Positions 21,512-34,124 are shown, counted from the first letter of the stretch. The stretch: 64,000 nt of DNA from Euphorbia lathyris (GCF_963576675.1 NC_088915.1:31029501-31093500), one strand, 5' to 3'. The notes: generated by a model not told the origin, from the sequence alone. Program-made: numbers and translations.

Positions 21512-22413
21512 TTACCAAAAGACGATCCTGCGGTAGAAGAAAATCGTCCGTCTCGACCCCTCGTCACGAGGTACGGGGATAGTATCAGAACTAGGAGGAG
21601 GTATAGAGTCATCTCCCTCCATCTCTACATCACCCGCCACATCCTGACCTCCGACACGCTCCTCCTCTGCTGCATGTGCCCTCTGGGCGTCCGCCATGAA
21701 TCGCAGCTGCTCCTCCCGCTGCCGTCGAGCAGAGGCAGTAACAACACGTGAAGATGTATGCCTGCGGCCAGAACCCGCCTCAACATCATCCTGTAAAATA
21801 TCGAAAAATTCCATTATTTATTTATTATATTCAATTTACCGTTTTTTTTATTTTTTATGTGTTCGGGTCTGCCAACGACATGCCCGATATAAATTTTTTT
21901 TAAAAAAATCACAAATCGACCCGTTTTTTGCCTGGGCGGCTGGTTTACACCATCTGGCCACAGGCCAGACGGGTGCGGCGCACCAGTCGGCCCTAGGGTT
22001 GACTGGTGCGCCGCAACCATTTGGCCCATCGGTCAAACGAATGGGGCATCCGTTTGACCGATGGGACAAACGGTTGCGCCGTGCGCTCCACCAGGTGGTG
22101 GAACGCACGGCGCACCCAATCCACCTTACGGTGGAACGGGTAGCGATCCCGATCCACCGTATGGTGGATTGGGTGCGCCGTGCGTTCCACCACCTAGTGA
22201 AGCGCACGACGATTCCCTTTCCACCATAGGTGGAACAGATAGTTCGTCCGTTCCACCTATGGTGGAAACGAAAATCGCACCCGTTTAGTGCGATTTCTAC
22301 GATTTTTGCCTCCGATTTCGGAGGCAAAAATCATGGTTTCGTTAATTTTTTTCAAAAAAAACACTTACCTGGACAGTCATGAAGCCTTTGCCCTTGCCTA
22401 CCCTAGGTTGCAT
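21512..22413 (-). CDS. Second MULE gene, unknown (107 aa)
   Basis: Two exons on the minus strand: 22413-22369 (MQPRVGKGKGFMTVQ) and 21790-21512, joined by a GTAAGT...ACAG intron. The protein is basic at first (SGRRHTSS), then has an Arg/Glu/Ala-rich helix (RRQREEQLRFMADAQRAHAA), then an acidic, proline-rich stretch (DGDVEMEGDDSIPPPSS type). It ends convergently 65 bases from the transposase stop. I do not recognise it. Some plant MULEs carry a second gene, and the splice sites are clean. A further donor (GTAAGA) sits exactly at its stop codon, so a longer form may once have existed. Confidence 0.5.
21920..22290. repeat. Palindrome array in intron of the second MULE gene
   Basis: About 370 bases of adjacent imperfect palindromes. 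The arms include gtgcgccgcaccagt/actggtgcgccgc, ttggcccatcggtcaaacg/cgtttgaccgatggg, gtgcgctccaccaggtggtgg and gatccaccgtatggtggatt. The style and words (gttccacc, ggtggaac) are shared with the array at 19080-19265 in the other gene's intron. Confidence 0.8.
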
Positions 22414-22559
22414 GTCGTTTTAGTTCGGTTTTTTTAAAATCCTAAGAAGGTAGAGATGATTTGAGAGAATTTGAATTTTTAGTTAGAAAAAGTGAGGGAA
22501 AATATGTCAAAAATGGGCGGTGAATCAGAATTTGGGTGCGGTAGATAGTAGTTCACATA

Positions 22560-23724
22560 AAAAAATGGATTTAAAAGGCACTAAAAAGTGGAGATAGACT
22601 CTCCATTAATAGAGAGGATGAAAAGACTCTTAGTGATTTGAGGAGCCACTAGCTAATTTTTAACTCTCACTCTTCAAATTTTAATTTAAGAACCAAATTA
22701 AGAGGCTCTTAGAGATGCTCTAAGGTATAAAGACTAGAAATTTTAGGCACATATGTGACAATTTAATTGTCTATTATTGGTGCATTCTTATAATAATATT
22801 TATAATTAAAATAAATTATATATAAAATAATGATTTATAGGACCATAGTGACAATTTTTGAAGTTGTTTTGTATTGGAGCAATTTCTATAAAAAAGTTGC
22901 TAAAAGTGATGTAAATGCGAGAGAAAATAAAATAATATACTTTAAGATGGAATATTAAGTTTTGGCAACTTTTGAAGTTGCTTGCATTAGAGATAATCTA
23001 AGAGTCAATTTTTTATATAATTTTTAAAAAGTGAACTAAGAATCATTTAGAGATGATGTTAGTATATTAAGAACAAAGGAACAATCTCTTAATTACAATA
23101 CAATGGTGCAAGCTAACTATTACTTTGTTTTTTTCCACCATTGGAAGTCATCATCCAATGATGGAAAAAAACAAATTAATGGTTACTTTGTTAAAAATAA
23201 AGTAACCATATTATCTTTCTACCTACAATACAATTCTAAATTTCAAAGAAAGAAAGCTTTCTACCTTTGCCTGTTAACTAATTTGAAGGGACCGCTCACA
23301 GCATGTGGTATCCGACAGAGCAGTATGCTGCACAGTAAGACCCAAAATCTGACTTCTCTATTATCAACTATGAAATAAAAGTTGAAATATTGATCCATGA
23401 GATATTATAATCGAATTGGTTTGATGAGATATTACTAAAAGTTCGCTTGGCTTATTGAAAGACACAAGTAGTTCGTAAAAAAGATGAATTATTGTACAAG
23501 AGTTATTAAAAATTTAAAAATAACAGTGTATGTCCTTCCTTCCCAAGCTGCCTAGTAAACTCTTGCTCTCGACCCTTGTGATCCCACTTGTTTCAATTGA
23601 TTGGTCAGACTCAGGCATAACAAAAATGGTATGGAACTGAATGAAATCAAGAAAGACAAACATGTCTCAGTCTCAGTCTCAGTCTCAGTCTGGCACCCCA
23701 GAAGGCAGACTAGACTAGACTAGA
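22560..23724. other. Gene-free stretch with transposon fragments
   Basis: AT-rich. It includes the outer inverted flank to about 22740, a repeated motif caacttttgaagttgct (near 22855 and 22975), the hairpin MITE at 23118, and (gtctca)n and (gacta)n microsatellites at 23660-23726. Confidence 0.4.
23118..23210. mobile_element. Hairpin MITE, relative of 11104-11246
   Basis: The inverted arms are tattactttgtttttttcc/ggaaaaaaacaaattaa around a short loop (agtcatca). The word ttccaccatt links it to the MITE at 11104. Confidence 0.7.
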
Positions 23725-26700
23725 CTATTCCTTGGAGATTTCAAATTCGGCGCCAATTGGCAAATGGTCACTCGGGTGATAGTTGTTTGGTAATCCACCA
23801 ACAACATCAGGAGAATTCGGTTCAGGAAGTTGAAGGAAACTTACAGGTTTTATTCTGTCATCAGGAGAAAAGAATATATAATCAATAGTATCTGTGAAGC
23901 CAGGGGTACAATTTGTGAATGGTGGTTCACCTCCTCTTGTATGATCATGAACACTGCATAAAGGTACAGGAACTTCTTCCAAACATTCTGTTGAACCAAG
24001 TGAAGCATTGCCTGATACAAGATACTGGTACACCTGAAAAATAACATCACTCTTAAGAAATAATAATCATCAACATATATCACGAAAATGTAACAATCAA
24101 ACCTTGTCGCCTGGTGTTGAATTGAAGTCGCCAGCCACAACAACGGAGGGTGTACATTCAAATTTCTCAGAAACTAAACTCTTAAATTTAGATAAGCGTG
24201 ACAGAAGATATTTAGCTTGAGCAAGCTTGACATCAGCCCATTCTGGATCCCTGAACCAAATATATTCTTCAGCGATATGTATTATGCATAGATGGAAGAG
24301 ATGCAAAAACATAATACCATCACTACGTACCAATAAAGGTGTGTGTTTGCAACAATAACAATACTATGATAAGAATCCTTGAGTTTGAATGCTGCCATGA
24401 TTCCAACACAGTCCCGTTTTAATCTTACAAGAGGATCATTGGGATCTCCACGATCTTCACGACTAGTTTTTGATGAGGTACCTTGTAATAAGTGAGGAAA
24501 AAGAAATCCATACATTTAGTCCTATAATATGAAGAAATCAAAGAGTAACATTACTAGCATAAGATAATCATTATGAAAATACATTTACGGAAGCAGAACC
24601 GATAGAGAATGAGACAAGGGCCAGCTTTTAGATCAAAACGTGGAAGGTCTACTCTAGGAAAAGGGGTCGGAGAAAAGAATCAAGGATTATACATGTAACG
24701 TAATTCTTTAGATCAATTGTCATATGGGCTCAAAACATAGAAGGTCTACTTTAGGAATTAGTCATATGCTCGCTCCACTATAAATACATGTAATTCTTTT
24801 GAATCAAATATACAATTTACAATCATAAAATCTGATCAGAATCAAGGATTATTAATGAGTGGCCAAACAGAACGGAAAATACTACAGTAGGAACAAAACC
24901 CACTGCCTATGAACAATTGTCAGGAATAACAGAAATGTAATCATCATCGTAACCTCTACAGAAACTTTTTGCAACCCTCAACAATGACCCCGATTCGATT
25001 ACTCTACCCCTAACAAACTAACAAACTTTTCTCCCATCAGCCACCACGTGTCCCACCCCTTGTCCTAGAGTACACCTTCCATATTTTGGGCCGATATGAC
25101 AACTGATCTAAAAGCTGACCCTTGTCTCATGCTCTATCAAAAACCCTAACATGTAAAACAACAATAAAAATAATAATTTCCAGCAATGAAACATAAAATT
25201 TGAAATCACACGAATGGAGAATATCCAGTTATTTATTCAAGAGAAGGTACAACGTATATAATTATATATATACATGTACAGTATTCTAAACTAGGTAGGA
25301 GCTAATTAGGCTAATCAACATCAAGCATACAATAAGTAACAGCTGTACTAACAAATTACATTAGGACCTTATATGAGGATTTCAGTCCTCTTAACAAATG
25401 TTAGAACAAATCTTCCTATGCCTCCTGCTTCCGGAAATTTATGATCAACTGGAATTCCATTGAGCAAATAAGAAATTCAAGCCTTCACTATAGGATTTCT
25501 TATATTCTCAATGAGCAAACTCAAATCCTCACAACCAGAAAGAGATTTAGGAGAAAGGGGAGGAAGGGAGAAGTAAAATGCAAATAATTTAGCTTGCCAC
25601 AATATTTCACCTCATAATTCACAATTTTCTTAAAACTTGTAAACAAAATAATAACAAGGCATTCATGAATAAACAAATGAAACCGGTGTCGAAAAGAACA
25701 ACAAATGATAAGAGAAAATTTAAGAAAATAGGTAAAAGGAAAGTTTGCAAGTCAAGTTATGTTGGGAATAAAACTAAAAAGTTGAAGCAATGCATGCGGA
25801 AACAAAGACTATTTATACAACAGATTTTATGTGACCAAGGTAAAAGCAAATTTTGAAAGCCATGTCTTTTAGGCAGAAAACTAAAGTTTTAAGCAATACA
25901 TGCCAAAGCAAAGACTGTGAATAAGTAGTAAAATTAGATAAAATAACACATAAAAAGTAACATTGTAAAAATTACCATTCTTAGGTTCATCATTTTTAAC
26001 CTCACTGCCAGTGATACATGTATCAGCTGGTTTATCTCCAGATACACAAGATTCATCCTCAACTAAGTTCACAAGATCATTATACTCTATCCGGTCCTCT
26101 AAGATCAAATCTGCACTGAAACCATGGTATAAAGAAATGATAAACTTGCTAAGACATTTTAATGTTCGCAAAAACTTCTTCATGTTTGGTGATGACAAAG
26201 AACAGTGCCACATGCAAGTAACATATAAAGAAGAATTAGATGGTCCACAGTAGCAGAGAGCTCTCTTGAGGGGCTCAGATGTCTAGCTCTAGACACAATT
26301 TGAATTTTGTCATAAATCGGTTCAACATCTATTAACCAAATAGGCTTCTGACAAATCTAAACTAGCCCAACTCTTGGTGATGAATTTCAATTCAATTTCC
26401 AGATTTTGTTACTAAGTGTTGCCAACTTTTTATTAAAATTAGTTTTAACATTTATTTTAGATCAAACCAATTAAAACTTAGTTTATTTGAATTAATTATT
26501 TTCTTCAAATTAAGTGATTCCTTTGGAATGCTGTGTGTAGTATCTACAGAAATTCAAAAAATCAATAAAAAAAGAAGAAACAACATACCAATTGTTGTTA
26601 TAAAAAATTCCACAACCATCACGCTTTTGCCCACTTCTCTGAATATAAATACTGGAACAGCCACGGGTCTCAATATTCTGCTTGTAAAAGCTATCATACT

Positions 26701-29700
26701 CATCCAGCTCCTGATCAGATTTGTTACAAGTTGTTTTCTAGTCAATTTGTATAAATATGAAATAACAAATTAAAATGGACATATTTTCAAGGCTTAAAGA
26801 GGGTATAATTATCTGGTACATCCTGAGGTTTCTTGCTGTCCAAAAAAACAAATATCAATTTGCTTCCCAAATTTTCGAAGTGGTATCAATGTTAATCTAA
26901 CAGCTGAAGGGAATATATGACTGCTGGTGTGACAGTTAAAAGGCATTAAATAATTTTTCGTTGATTCATTCGTTTTTGTTTTCTATTTTGTCTATACTTT
27001 CTTCATTGTGTGAATAGAATCATAATGACTTCCAAATTTACTTCTTCAACTTGTATTGTAGTTCATTATATATGATATTGCCTGATATACATTAACTATT
27101 TGGGGGAATCTTTTTTTCGGGAAAACAAACACCAGAAAGAAAAGTAAGACATTTGAGAAGAATAAAACATATTAAGTGAAAATGGTATAGAATGATTTAT
27201 AAGAAAAATAGAATTTTATATATATCAAGTAATGCTGACCATAATCCATTGCAGTAACTTAAAAGTATTTGAATCTTCAATGCTATATTATCAAAGAGTC
27301 CTTAGTTCTTGGACAAAATTAGTAATGATCTGTGAGTTCATGCAGCAAAATCATAATTTGTTTCTAATTATAAATACAGTAGACAGTTTAAATTCAAGTT
27401 GAGGACTTATGAGATCATCAGGCCACCTAAAGTGTCTCATTTTCTGAAATTGATGTCTTAATTATATTGGCTTAAATCATTATTTGGTCCCTGACCTATA
27501 AAAAATGTTTGGTGTTTGCACCTGATCCACGATTTGGTAACATTTACCCTGACCTATCAAAATCAATAAAATGCGAACCAATTTAGACAGAACTGCCACA
27601 GAAACCGTTAACTGCAAAATTGAGCTTTTGATTTTACACAGTGGAACCAAACATTACAAAGCAAGTGGCAAAAGTATTCGTGTGCAAATTATTACACATT
27701 TGGATTTTCTTTGCCACCTATTTTGTAAACTATTACATATTTGGATTTTATTTGCTACCTGTTCTGTAATTTTTGGTTCCACCGTGTACAATCAAAGCTC
27801 AATTTCGTTCTCTGTGATAGTTCTGTCCAAATTGGTTCACATTTTATTGATTTTGATAGGTCGGGTAAATGTTACCAAATCATAGGTCACGGTGCAAACA
27901 CCAACATTTTAATAAGGCAGGGGCCAAATAATGCTTTAAGCCAATTATATTTCTACTATTGATTGAAAACCATGTATGACACCATATACCTGTAGGCAAA
28001 GGAAGTCAGCTTCAAGGTTCTTGAGAACAGTTAACATTGCCTTTGAACGAGACTTCCACCTGTAGTATTGATGAGAAACTTATTCAATTAGTTCCTCAAA
28101 TGTAAAAAAACGAGAAAAAAATTTGCATCAATTTAGGGCTGCTTCTATAGGCATGTAGTGATTTTGACAAATAGTTAATTTCCCCAGTACGAAGGACACA
28201 ATCAAGAATTCTTCCAGCCAAAAAAAAAAAAAACGAAAAAAATATAAATGTTTCCCAAATTTTATAGTGAGAAAAAGCATCTCAAGCTTTATACTAGAAC
28301 TAGCAGACCAGTGCCATCTGAATTTTGAAAATAGTAGAAATAAGAAAAACATGAAGAGCTTTCATTTCTAGAATATCTCTTCTGGTCAAGAAAATGCAAA
28401 GACAACTAGCATTTGTAATAATCTCCCTGATCTATATGTTTTGCAAAAGTAGAAATGAAGAGTAGTTCACGGCACAAATGCCTTGTCTGTGTTGTCTCTT
28501 CTTTCCTTCCTTTATTGGCTTTACAGACTCTATTGGAATAAATCTGTTCCAATAGCATATATAGGTAGGTGGTCTACCTTATTCATAGAGATGCATCCAA
28601 CAAACCTGAAAATTAATTATTAAAGAGGTGCATCAATAAAGGAGCGCATATAGTTAGAAAACTTACTTGAGACAAGGTGATGGAGAATGTGGAAAGAAAG
28701 AACTCTTCACGTAAGCCTACACATTAGAGTAATTTTAAACTATCAGAATTAGGAGTATACACTGAATAAACCATGTACGGAAAGAATTTGTTACTACCAC
28801 AAATATGGCCGAAAAATAGATGGAGCAAACTTACATAAAAAAAAGTAAATTTTATTTTTCGCTCCAGTTGCAAAATATTTCACAGCTGGTAAAGAAGTTC
28901 GGTAGAGTTAGCACTAGACAAAATTTAAACGATTAATTTTCTGATTTTATATGTTGGTTTCAAATCATTGCTTTTAGTTTGTTTTCCCAGATAACCTTTG
29001 TCCTTGATCACCATAGAAATAACTGAATGTGACATAAAAAATAAGGTTGTCCTAAGATTCTAATTCATTGTAATCTGAAAACTCAATTGCTATGGCCATA
29101 TACAACAGACACAACTGTTATGATTTTCATTTGCAATATGTGTGTGCGTATATTTTAATCTCACAAGTTTAGTAAGATTTAACTAAATCTTCAATGTATA
29201 AACCATTGCTATTCAGTAAAATTGTAATCCCTAAGTAGTCAAATCTAACTTACTAGTCTATTAGACCTACATATCAATTAATCAATATTTCAGAGAACTA
29301 AATCTAGAAGTTTGATGCCTTTATGCAAAAGTATTTTGCACAAATTTCCTTTTTATTATGAATTTCTTGTATGCAACAGGGGCATAGGCTGCATAGTTTG
29401 TGTCAGTAATGATAAAAACAACCAAAAGTTCATTATGTTGCTTTCCCTTTTTTTCCTTCTGCACCAAAATCATCATTTTAATTAGCAAAAAGGGAAAAAA
29501 AATTGGTACTTAAGAAGTTCTATATCTCTTTATGCTTTCAGAAGTCACTCCGTGGTCACTAACTCATTGATACTTCTAGGATACCCTCTATATATAGAGT
29601 CTTCGTTTACCAATCAAAGACCTACCAAACTGATTGTTTTGATTCTAAGATCTTGTTTGAATTTCTGTTGAACTAAACGCTTTGTGTGGAATATTCCATT

Positions 29701-32196
29701 GCCTTTTACATGCTAATATTAAGTTATATTCTCTTTGTGAAATATTTCTTTACATTTCATGATCTACTCAAAATACAGCAGTTTTTGTGAATTTTTATTC
29801 TGTTCTAGTTTTGAAGGGATCCAAATGTATATTCTCAATGATCTGCTGAACTTTTTCACATAAAACCTTACATTCTCATGTATTTGTTTGTGCCATATAT
29901 TTTCAACAACAAAGTTGCTCATGTGAGAAACGAAAGCATAAGCTCAAATAATTTAAGTTATACAACCAGTTTCAATAAAGCTGACTGATACACATTGGCA
30001 GACATACAGGGAGTGCAAGGATCCACAGCCCCTCTCCTCCCATATATATGAAATGTTTAAAGTACATGCATGTAGTTCAAAGCTGAAAAAGATGATACTC
30101 GAAAGGATTTGCTCCTAGATTTAAGGTTTCAATAAAGATATCAGTACAACAGGAAAGATGGTCACGAGGTTACTACCAGTCTGCATCTTCAGAGCACACT
30201 CAGTAACTTCGCAATTAGTTGAGCTTTTAAATTATTGAGAAATTACAGCAACTAAAATAAATCCTTTCCAGCATCTTGAGAAAATAAGCATATTTTGCAA
30301 TTTCAAGAGGGTTTGTTATCATTTTGAGTTGTTCCTATATTGTATATCTACTTCTTGCCAATTAAGGACAAAGAAGCTGTTACTCTAGAGTAGAGAGTCA
30401 ATTAAATAGACTCTACTCATTCAGCAACTTGAAACATCTTCATCGAACTTCCTAAAATAATACCTAAAGTAGGATTATTCTTTCTGAGATCTATGATACC
30501 TAATTTCCTACTTAGTTTCAAGCATTGTCCAAATCTGGTCTGAGCAAGACAAAGTTAGGCAGATGTCAACTCATACCAAAGGTCTATAAGAAAAAGAAAA
30601 AAAAGGGAATCTACATACATCAAGAATACATCCACATATCTTGTAGAGTATTTGACATTTAATATTTTACCTTCAACTCTTATTTGCAACAAAGATATAG
30701 AATAAGTATCTAAAACTGTAGAAACAATAAAGGTAATCCGCTAAACCAAACAGCAATTAACAAATAGCAAGTGGAATCTGAATATACGAGTTGTTATTCA
30801 TTAATCCGAAAATAGGAAATAAAGAACAAGGTTAAGCTAACCCCACACCAAGAGAAAATCTCCTCTCTCCGCACAAAGCAGAGCCCTGCAAGATGCAGAA
30901 AAAGATACACAAACACAGCCTAACCTCCTCCCCTCCTAAATGATGCTCAAATAGCAAAAAATGCCTAGCCCTGCCAGCTCAACATAGGTTATGACTAACT
31001 ACTTGCCCTACATACTCCTCTCCATAACTGGCAAGGAATCCCCAATCTGCCCCTGTTGTGTCTTCTTCTTCTTCTTACAGGTATAAACTCTCATCCTCTA
31101 GGCCAGTAGGCCCAGTTGCGTTGTGATCCAAGAGACCGTCATTGTTAGCCCATTCTCTATCAAAAAACCATCTTAACAAGGATAAACTAAGAAGAGGTAA
31201 AGTAAATTGGAACCTTATAATGCACTTAAACATTTGGCAGTTAAAAAGAGTGAGTAAGCTTTGCGTACCTGAGCCAAAATGTTATAGGAGACGAGGCTGA
31301 ATCGAAATCCTACATATGAAAAGGAAATGAACACTTTTTTTAGAGCAAACTGTTAATAATTCCTCTGTATGCATAATAAAACAATGGAAATCCTATTCTG
31401 AAAAACCCAAGTAGAATCCTAGAGGTAAGTCATGTCAATAGTATCCTAGTCTCCAGCATTCCAGACTTTCAGCGGTTAGCCTCACTCATTAAAATGATTA
31501 GATGTTGATGTTATAATTCCATATACCCAATCTAATGCAGATATGTTAAAGTAAAATTATACCCCCAGAGACAAAGGAAACTTAGTGGTGGAGAAAAAGA
31601 AATGCTCCACTTTAGAAAATAATATGGATTCAAGGGAGGAAAAAGAAAGAACTCAACCCAAAATAGTCTGGATGAAGTATAAGCAGATATAAAACAAGAC
31701 ATTGAAGCCAAAAGAAAAGAGCCAAAAAACAAGCATACCATCAGGTTTACTTCTTGAATGAATATCAGCCCCTTCAACAGAAACAAATTTTGGGCAAATT
31801 GGTGATTGTGAAGTGCTCATTTTGCTCGAACAAATTCTCCTGCATATGAATATAATCAATTCAGATAGGAAGCGTGACGGAAATCGGCTTGGTGAAAAAA
31901 TTTGGCCTATTGATTAGGGAGCACCTCCAGTGGAGGTTGTCTTCAACCTCCCACCCCCAGTGCCCCCTTCACGTAGCAGCAGCCATTGATGGCTCCGCCG
32001 CCGGCGACCAGCGGGAGCCTCCACCATTAGGAAAGTGTATAGGAATTTTTTTCTTCCATCCCGGGAAAGATAAAAGCTAAAATGCCACAAAAAGATAATC
32101 AAGCAATACCAAATGTAGGAAGTTCCTTCGAAATGAGATAGTATACCTGGTTAAGGAAACAGGCAGTCCAGAAGAAAGAGACAAGAACTTGAGCAT
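23725..32196 (-). CDS. CCR4-4: Carbon catabolite repressor 4 homolog 4-like deadenylase/nuclease
   Basis: Ten exons, minus strand: 32196-32147, 31839-31739, 31309-31269, 28716-28667, 28059-27990, 26710-26589, 26115-25976, 24481-24331, 24250-24103, 24033-23725 (393 aa). All GT/AG and in phase. The leader MLKFLSLSSGLPVSLTRR precedes the family start (MSTSQSPICPKFVSVEGAD). An endonuclease/exonuclease/phosphatase domain follows, with SYNILAQ (about 58-64), LQELDEYD (103-110, metal-binding Glu), NTHLYW, GDFNSTPG (282-289) and HPSDHLPIG (377-385, catalytic His). These match the CCR4-type Mg-dependent 3'-5' RNA nuclease family, and the closest homolog I recall is Arabidopsis CCR4 homolog 4 (HESPERIN). 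The leader is basic and hydrophobic, so mitochondrial targeting is possible. The first intron contains a GC-rich stretch at 31910-32030. Two large introns hold transposons. Confidence 0.9.
24601..25138. mobile_element. TIR element in CCR4-4 intron 7
   Basis: The inverted ends are about 36 bases: gatagagaatgagacaaggg at the left, and cccttgtctcatgctctatc at the right. About 538 bases, no coding capacity, and no clear target duplication read. Confidence 0.65.
27469..27942. mobile_element. MULE-type MITE in CCR4-4 intron 5 with perfect 9-bp TSD
   Basis: 474 bases with TIRs of about 120 bases (ggcttaaatcattatttggt at the left; the complement ends ataatgctttaagcc). Flanked by identical 9-mers aattatatt at 27460-27468 and 27943-27951. 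A 9-bp duplication is the MULE hallmark. Confidence 0.85.
30780..31160 (-). mobile_element. Possible solo LTR in CCR4-4 intron 3
   Basis: This stretch is more GC-rich than its intron. On the minus strand it has the look of LTR R/U5 text: a leader rich in gaagaagaagaag, then gctctgctttgtgcggagag and an ending around aatgaataacaactcg. No second copy or target duplication was found, so this is only a suggestion. Confidence 0.3.
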
Positions 32197-32689
32197 GTCA
32201 CTTCGATGGCAATGGTGCTGGAGAGAGAGAGAGAGAGACTATAGTAGAGGAGACAAACCAGCTACAATGAACCAACCATGGACAAGCATTCGGGCGACAA
32301 GCTGAAGGGGAATTCTGTTGGAAAAATATGTAATACAACACTTTGCTAGCCTTATTTTTTTTTTTTTTTTGTCAAACTATGGGTTAGAGATACAACCAAT
32401 AAATGACACTTAAAATAATTTGAAATTGCTCAATTTGAAATGGGATATGTTATGTCTAAAGTTTTTTTTTTTTAAGTAAGTACTAATTTAAGTTCAACGT
32501 TCAAAATAATATTAATATAGGCTTAACGTTTATAATATAATTTTAATTTAGGTTCAACGTTTACAATATAGCATCAATTTAGGCATCACGTACAAAATAG
32601 CACCAATATAAACTTAACGTTTACAAAATAATACGAATGTAAGCTCAACGTTTACAAAATATATCTAATTTAAGTTAAATGTCACCAGT

Positions 32690-33440
32690 GTTGAATCCAG
32701 GATTTGAGGGAGGGGGGAGGGCAAAATTCTACGTAAACAATTTTTAGACAAAAAATGTAAAATTGTTCAATTTTTTATGACAAAAAATGCAAAATTGTTC
32801 AATTTTTGTGACGAAAAATACAAAATCGTTCGATTGTCATGCATTATTTTCGTGATTTTTGTTGATAAAAAAACGTAAATTATAATGTTTCCGACTCGTA
32901 ATCATCCATTTCCGGGATTCTCGGATTGTTACGCATCAAATATCCCTAACGTTTTGGGTCAGGTGCAATTTTACCCCTAACATCTAAAATGGTGCAATTT
33001 TACCCCTAATGTTTGTAGCCAATAGCAATTTTATCCCTAACGTTGATAAATTGGATCAATTTCAGACACTTATAAAATACAGTCATTTTTTTCTTTATTT
33101 TGCACCAATTGCATATCAATTTTGTAATTTTGCACCAATGTTATCCCTAACGTTGATAAATTGGATCAATTTCAGACACTATTATTCATGACCGAGAAGG
33201 CAGTTTGATGAATTATTTCTCAAATTGATCCAATTTATCAATGTTGGGGTAAAATTGCTCTTGGCTTCCAACATTAGGGATAAAATTGTACTATTTTAGA
33301 TGTTAGGGATAAAATTGCTCCTGACCCAAAATATTAGGAGTTTTTTTGCACTTTAACCCTTATTTTTGGACTAATTTTTTTTTTAATGGAATGAAGGGGG
33401 CAAATGCCCCATTTGACCCCCTACATACGCCCCTGAACGT
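32690..33440. mobile_element. Nested TIR element (outer ends ccaggattt / cgcccctg)
   Basis: The left end near 32694 (gaatccaggatttgaggg) and the right end near 33430 (tgaccccctacatacgcccctg) resemble each other in inverted orientation. Similar 'caggggcgg' ends are common in plant TIR elements. Boundaries are approximate. Confidence 0.4.
32930..33355. mobile_element. Inner nested TIR element
   Basis: Inverted arms of about 110 bases: left gttttgggtcaggtgcaatt...cccctaacatctaaaat, right attttagatgttaggg...attgctcctgacccaaaat. Between them a 40-base block (tccctaacgttgataaattg...) is duplicated at 33029 and 33143. Confidence 0.65.
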
Positions 33441-34124
33441 CACAATTATATTAACCATATTATATTCTTTTCCTATTAACTTTATATTATGTTATCTTTT
33501 TATTTATTTCTATTTTCTTATTTATTATAATACAATTAATTAGTATTCTTGCCCATTAAAACCTTATATTTGTTTTTCATCAACCATTCCATAACTCATA
33601 AATTCCATGACTTCACATGCAAACTAAAAGTAATTGAACATCCACAATATTTCGAAAATTGACATGTATCAATATTATTTTAACTAGTTTACATATATTA
33701 CACGAGCAATGAAATTTAGTAGTCATGGAATCATTGATGAAAAACAAATATAAAATCTTAATAGGCAAGAATACTAATTAATTGTATTATAATAAATAAG
33801 AATATAGAACTAAATAAAAAGATAACATATAAAGGTAATATGGAAAGAATATAATATGATTAATTTAATTATGACGTTTAGCTTAAATTGTATATATTTT
33901 GTAAACGTTAAGTTTAAATTCGTATTATTTTGTACACGTTAAGCCTATATTAGTGTTATTTTGTACGTGGGGCCTAAATTGATATTATATTGTAAACATT
34001 AAGCCTAAATTGATATTATGTTGTAAACGTTAAGCCTATATTGGTGCTATTTTGAACTTTGAGCCTAAATTGGTACTTCCTCAAAAACATTAGGCCTATT
34101 TTGGTACCTTATCCCATTTGAAAT

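Larger units (their letters stand above)
18838..22558. mobile_element. MULE with two convergent genes
   Basis: Imperfect TIRs of about 45 bases: left at 18838 (gggtaatactattcaccgc, ending ctaccgcccc), right ending near 22558 (gggcggtgaatcag and ggtgcggtagatagta on the plus strand). Inside are a spliced MULE transposase gene (plus) and a small spliced gene (minus). Outer flanks 18670-18830 and 22570-22730 also look inverted (agagcactcttagtgc versus gaggctcttagagatgctct), so this MULE may sit inside another TIR element. No clear 9-bp target duplication was seen. Confidence 0.75.
32442..34115. mobile_element. Large non-autonomous TIR element with 9-bp TSD
   Basis: Flanked by identical 9-mers atttgaaat at 32433-32441 and 34116-34124; the ends are gggata...tatccc. 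Both terminal 200-250 bases consist of sub-repeats of about 35 bases (aacgtttacaaaata with the counterpart ttttgtaaacgttaag), so each TIR is itself repetitive. There is no transposase. Another TIR element is nested inside. Confidence 0.8.

Noticed and set aside
21696..22327. Long open frames in 21696-22327 on both strands
   Set aside because: Their length comes from the GC-rich palindrome array inside an intron; the peptides are repetitive and not protein-like.
31914..32102. Extra coding exon in the GC-rich part of CCR4-4 intron 1
   Set aside because: Splicing from exon 1 to exon 2 is in phase without it, and the peptide (PAGRRRRSHQ...) matches nothing I know.
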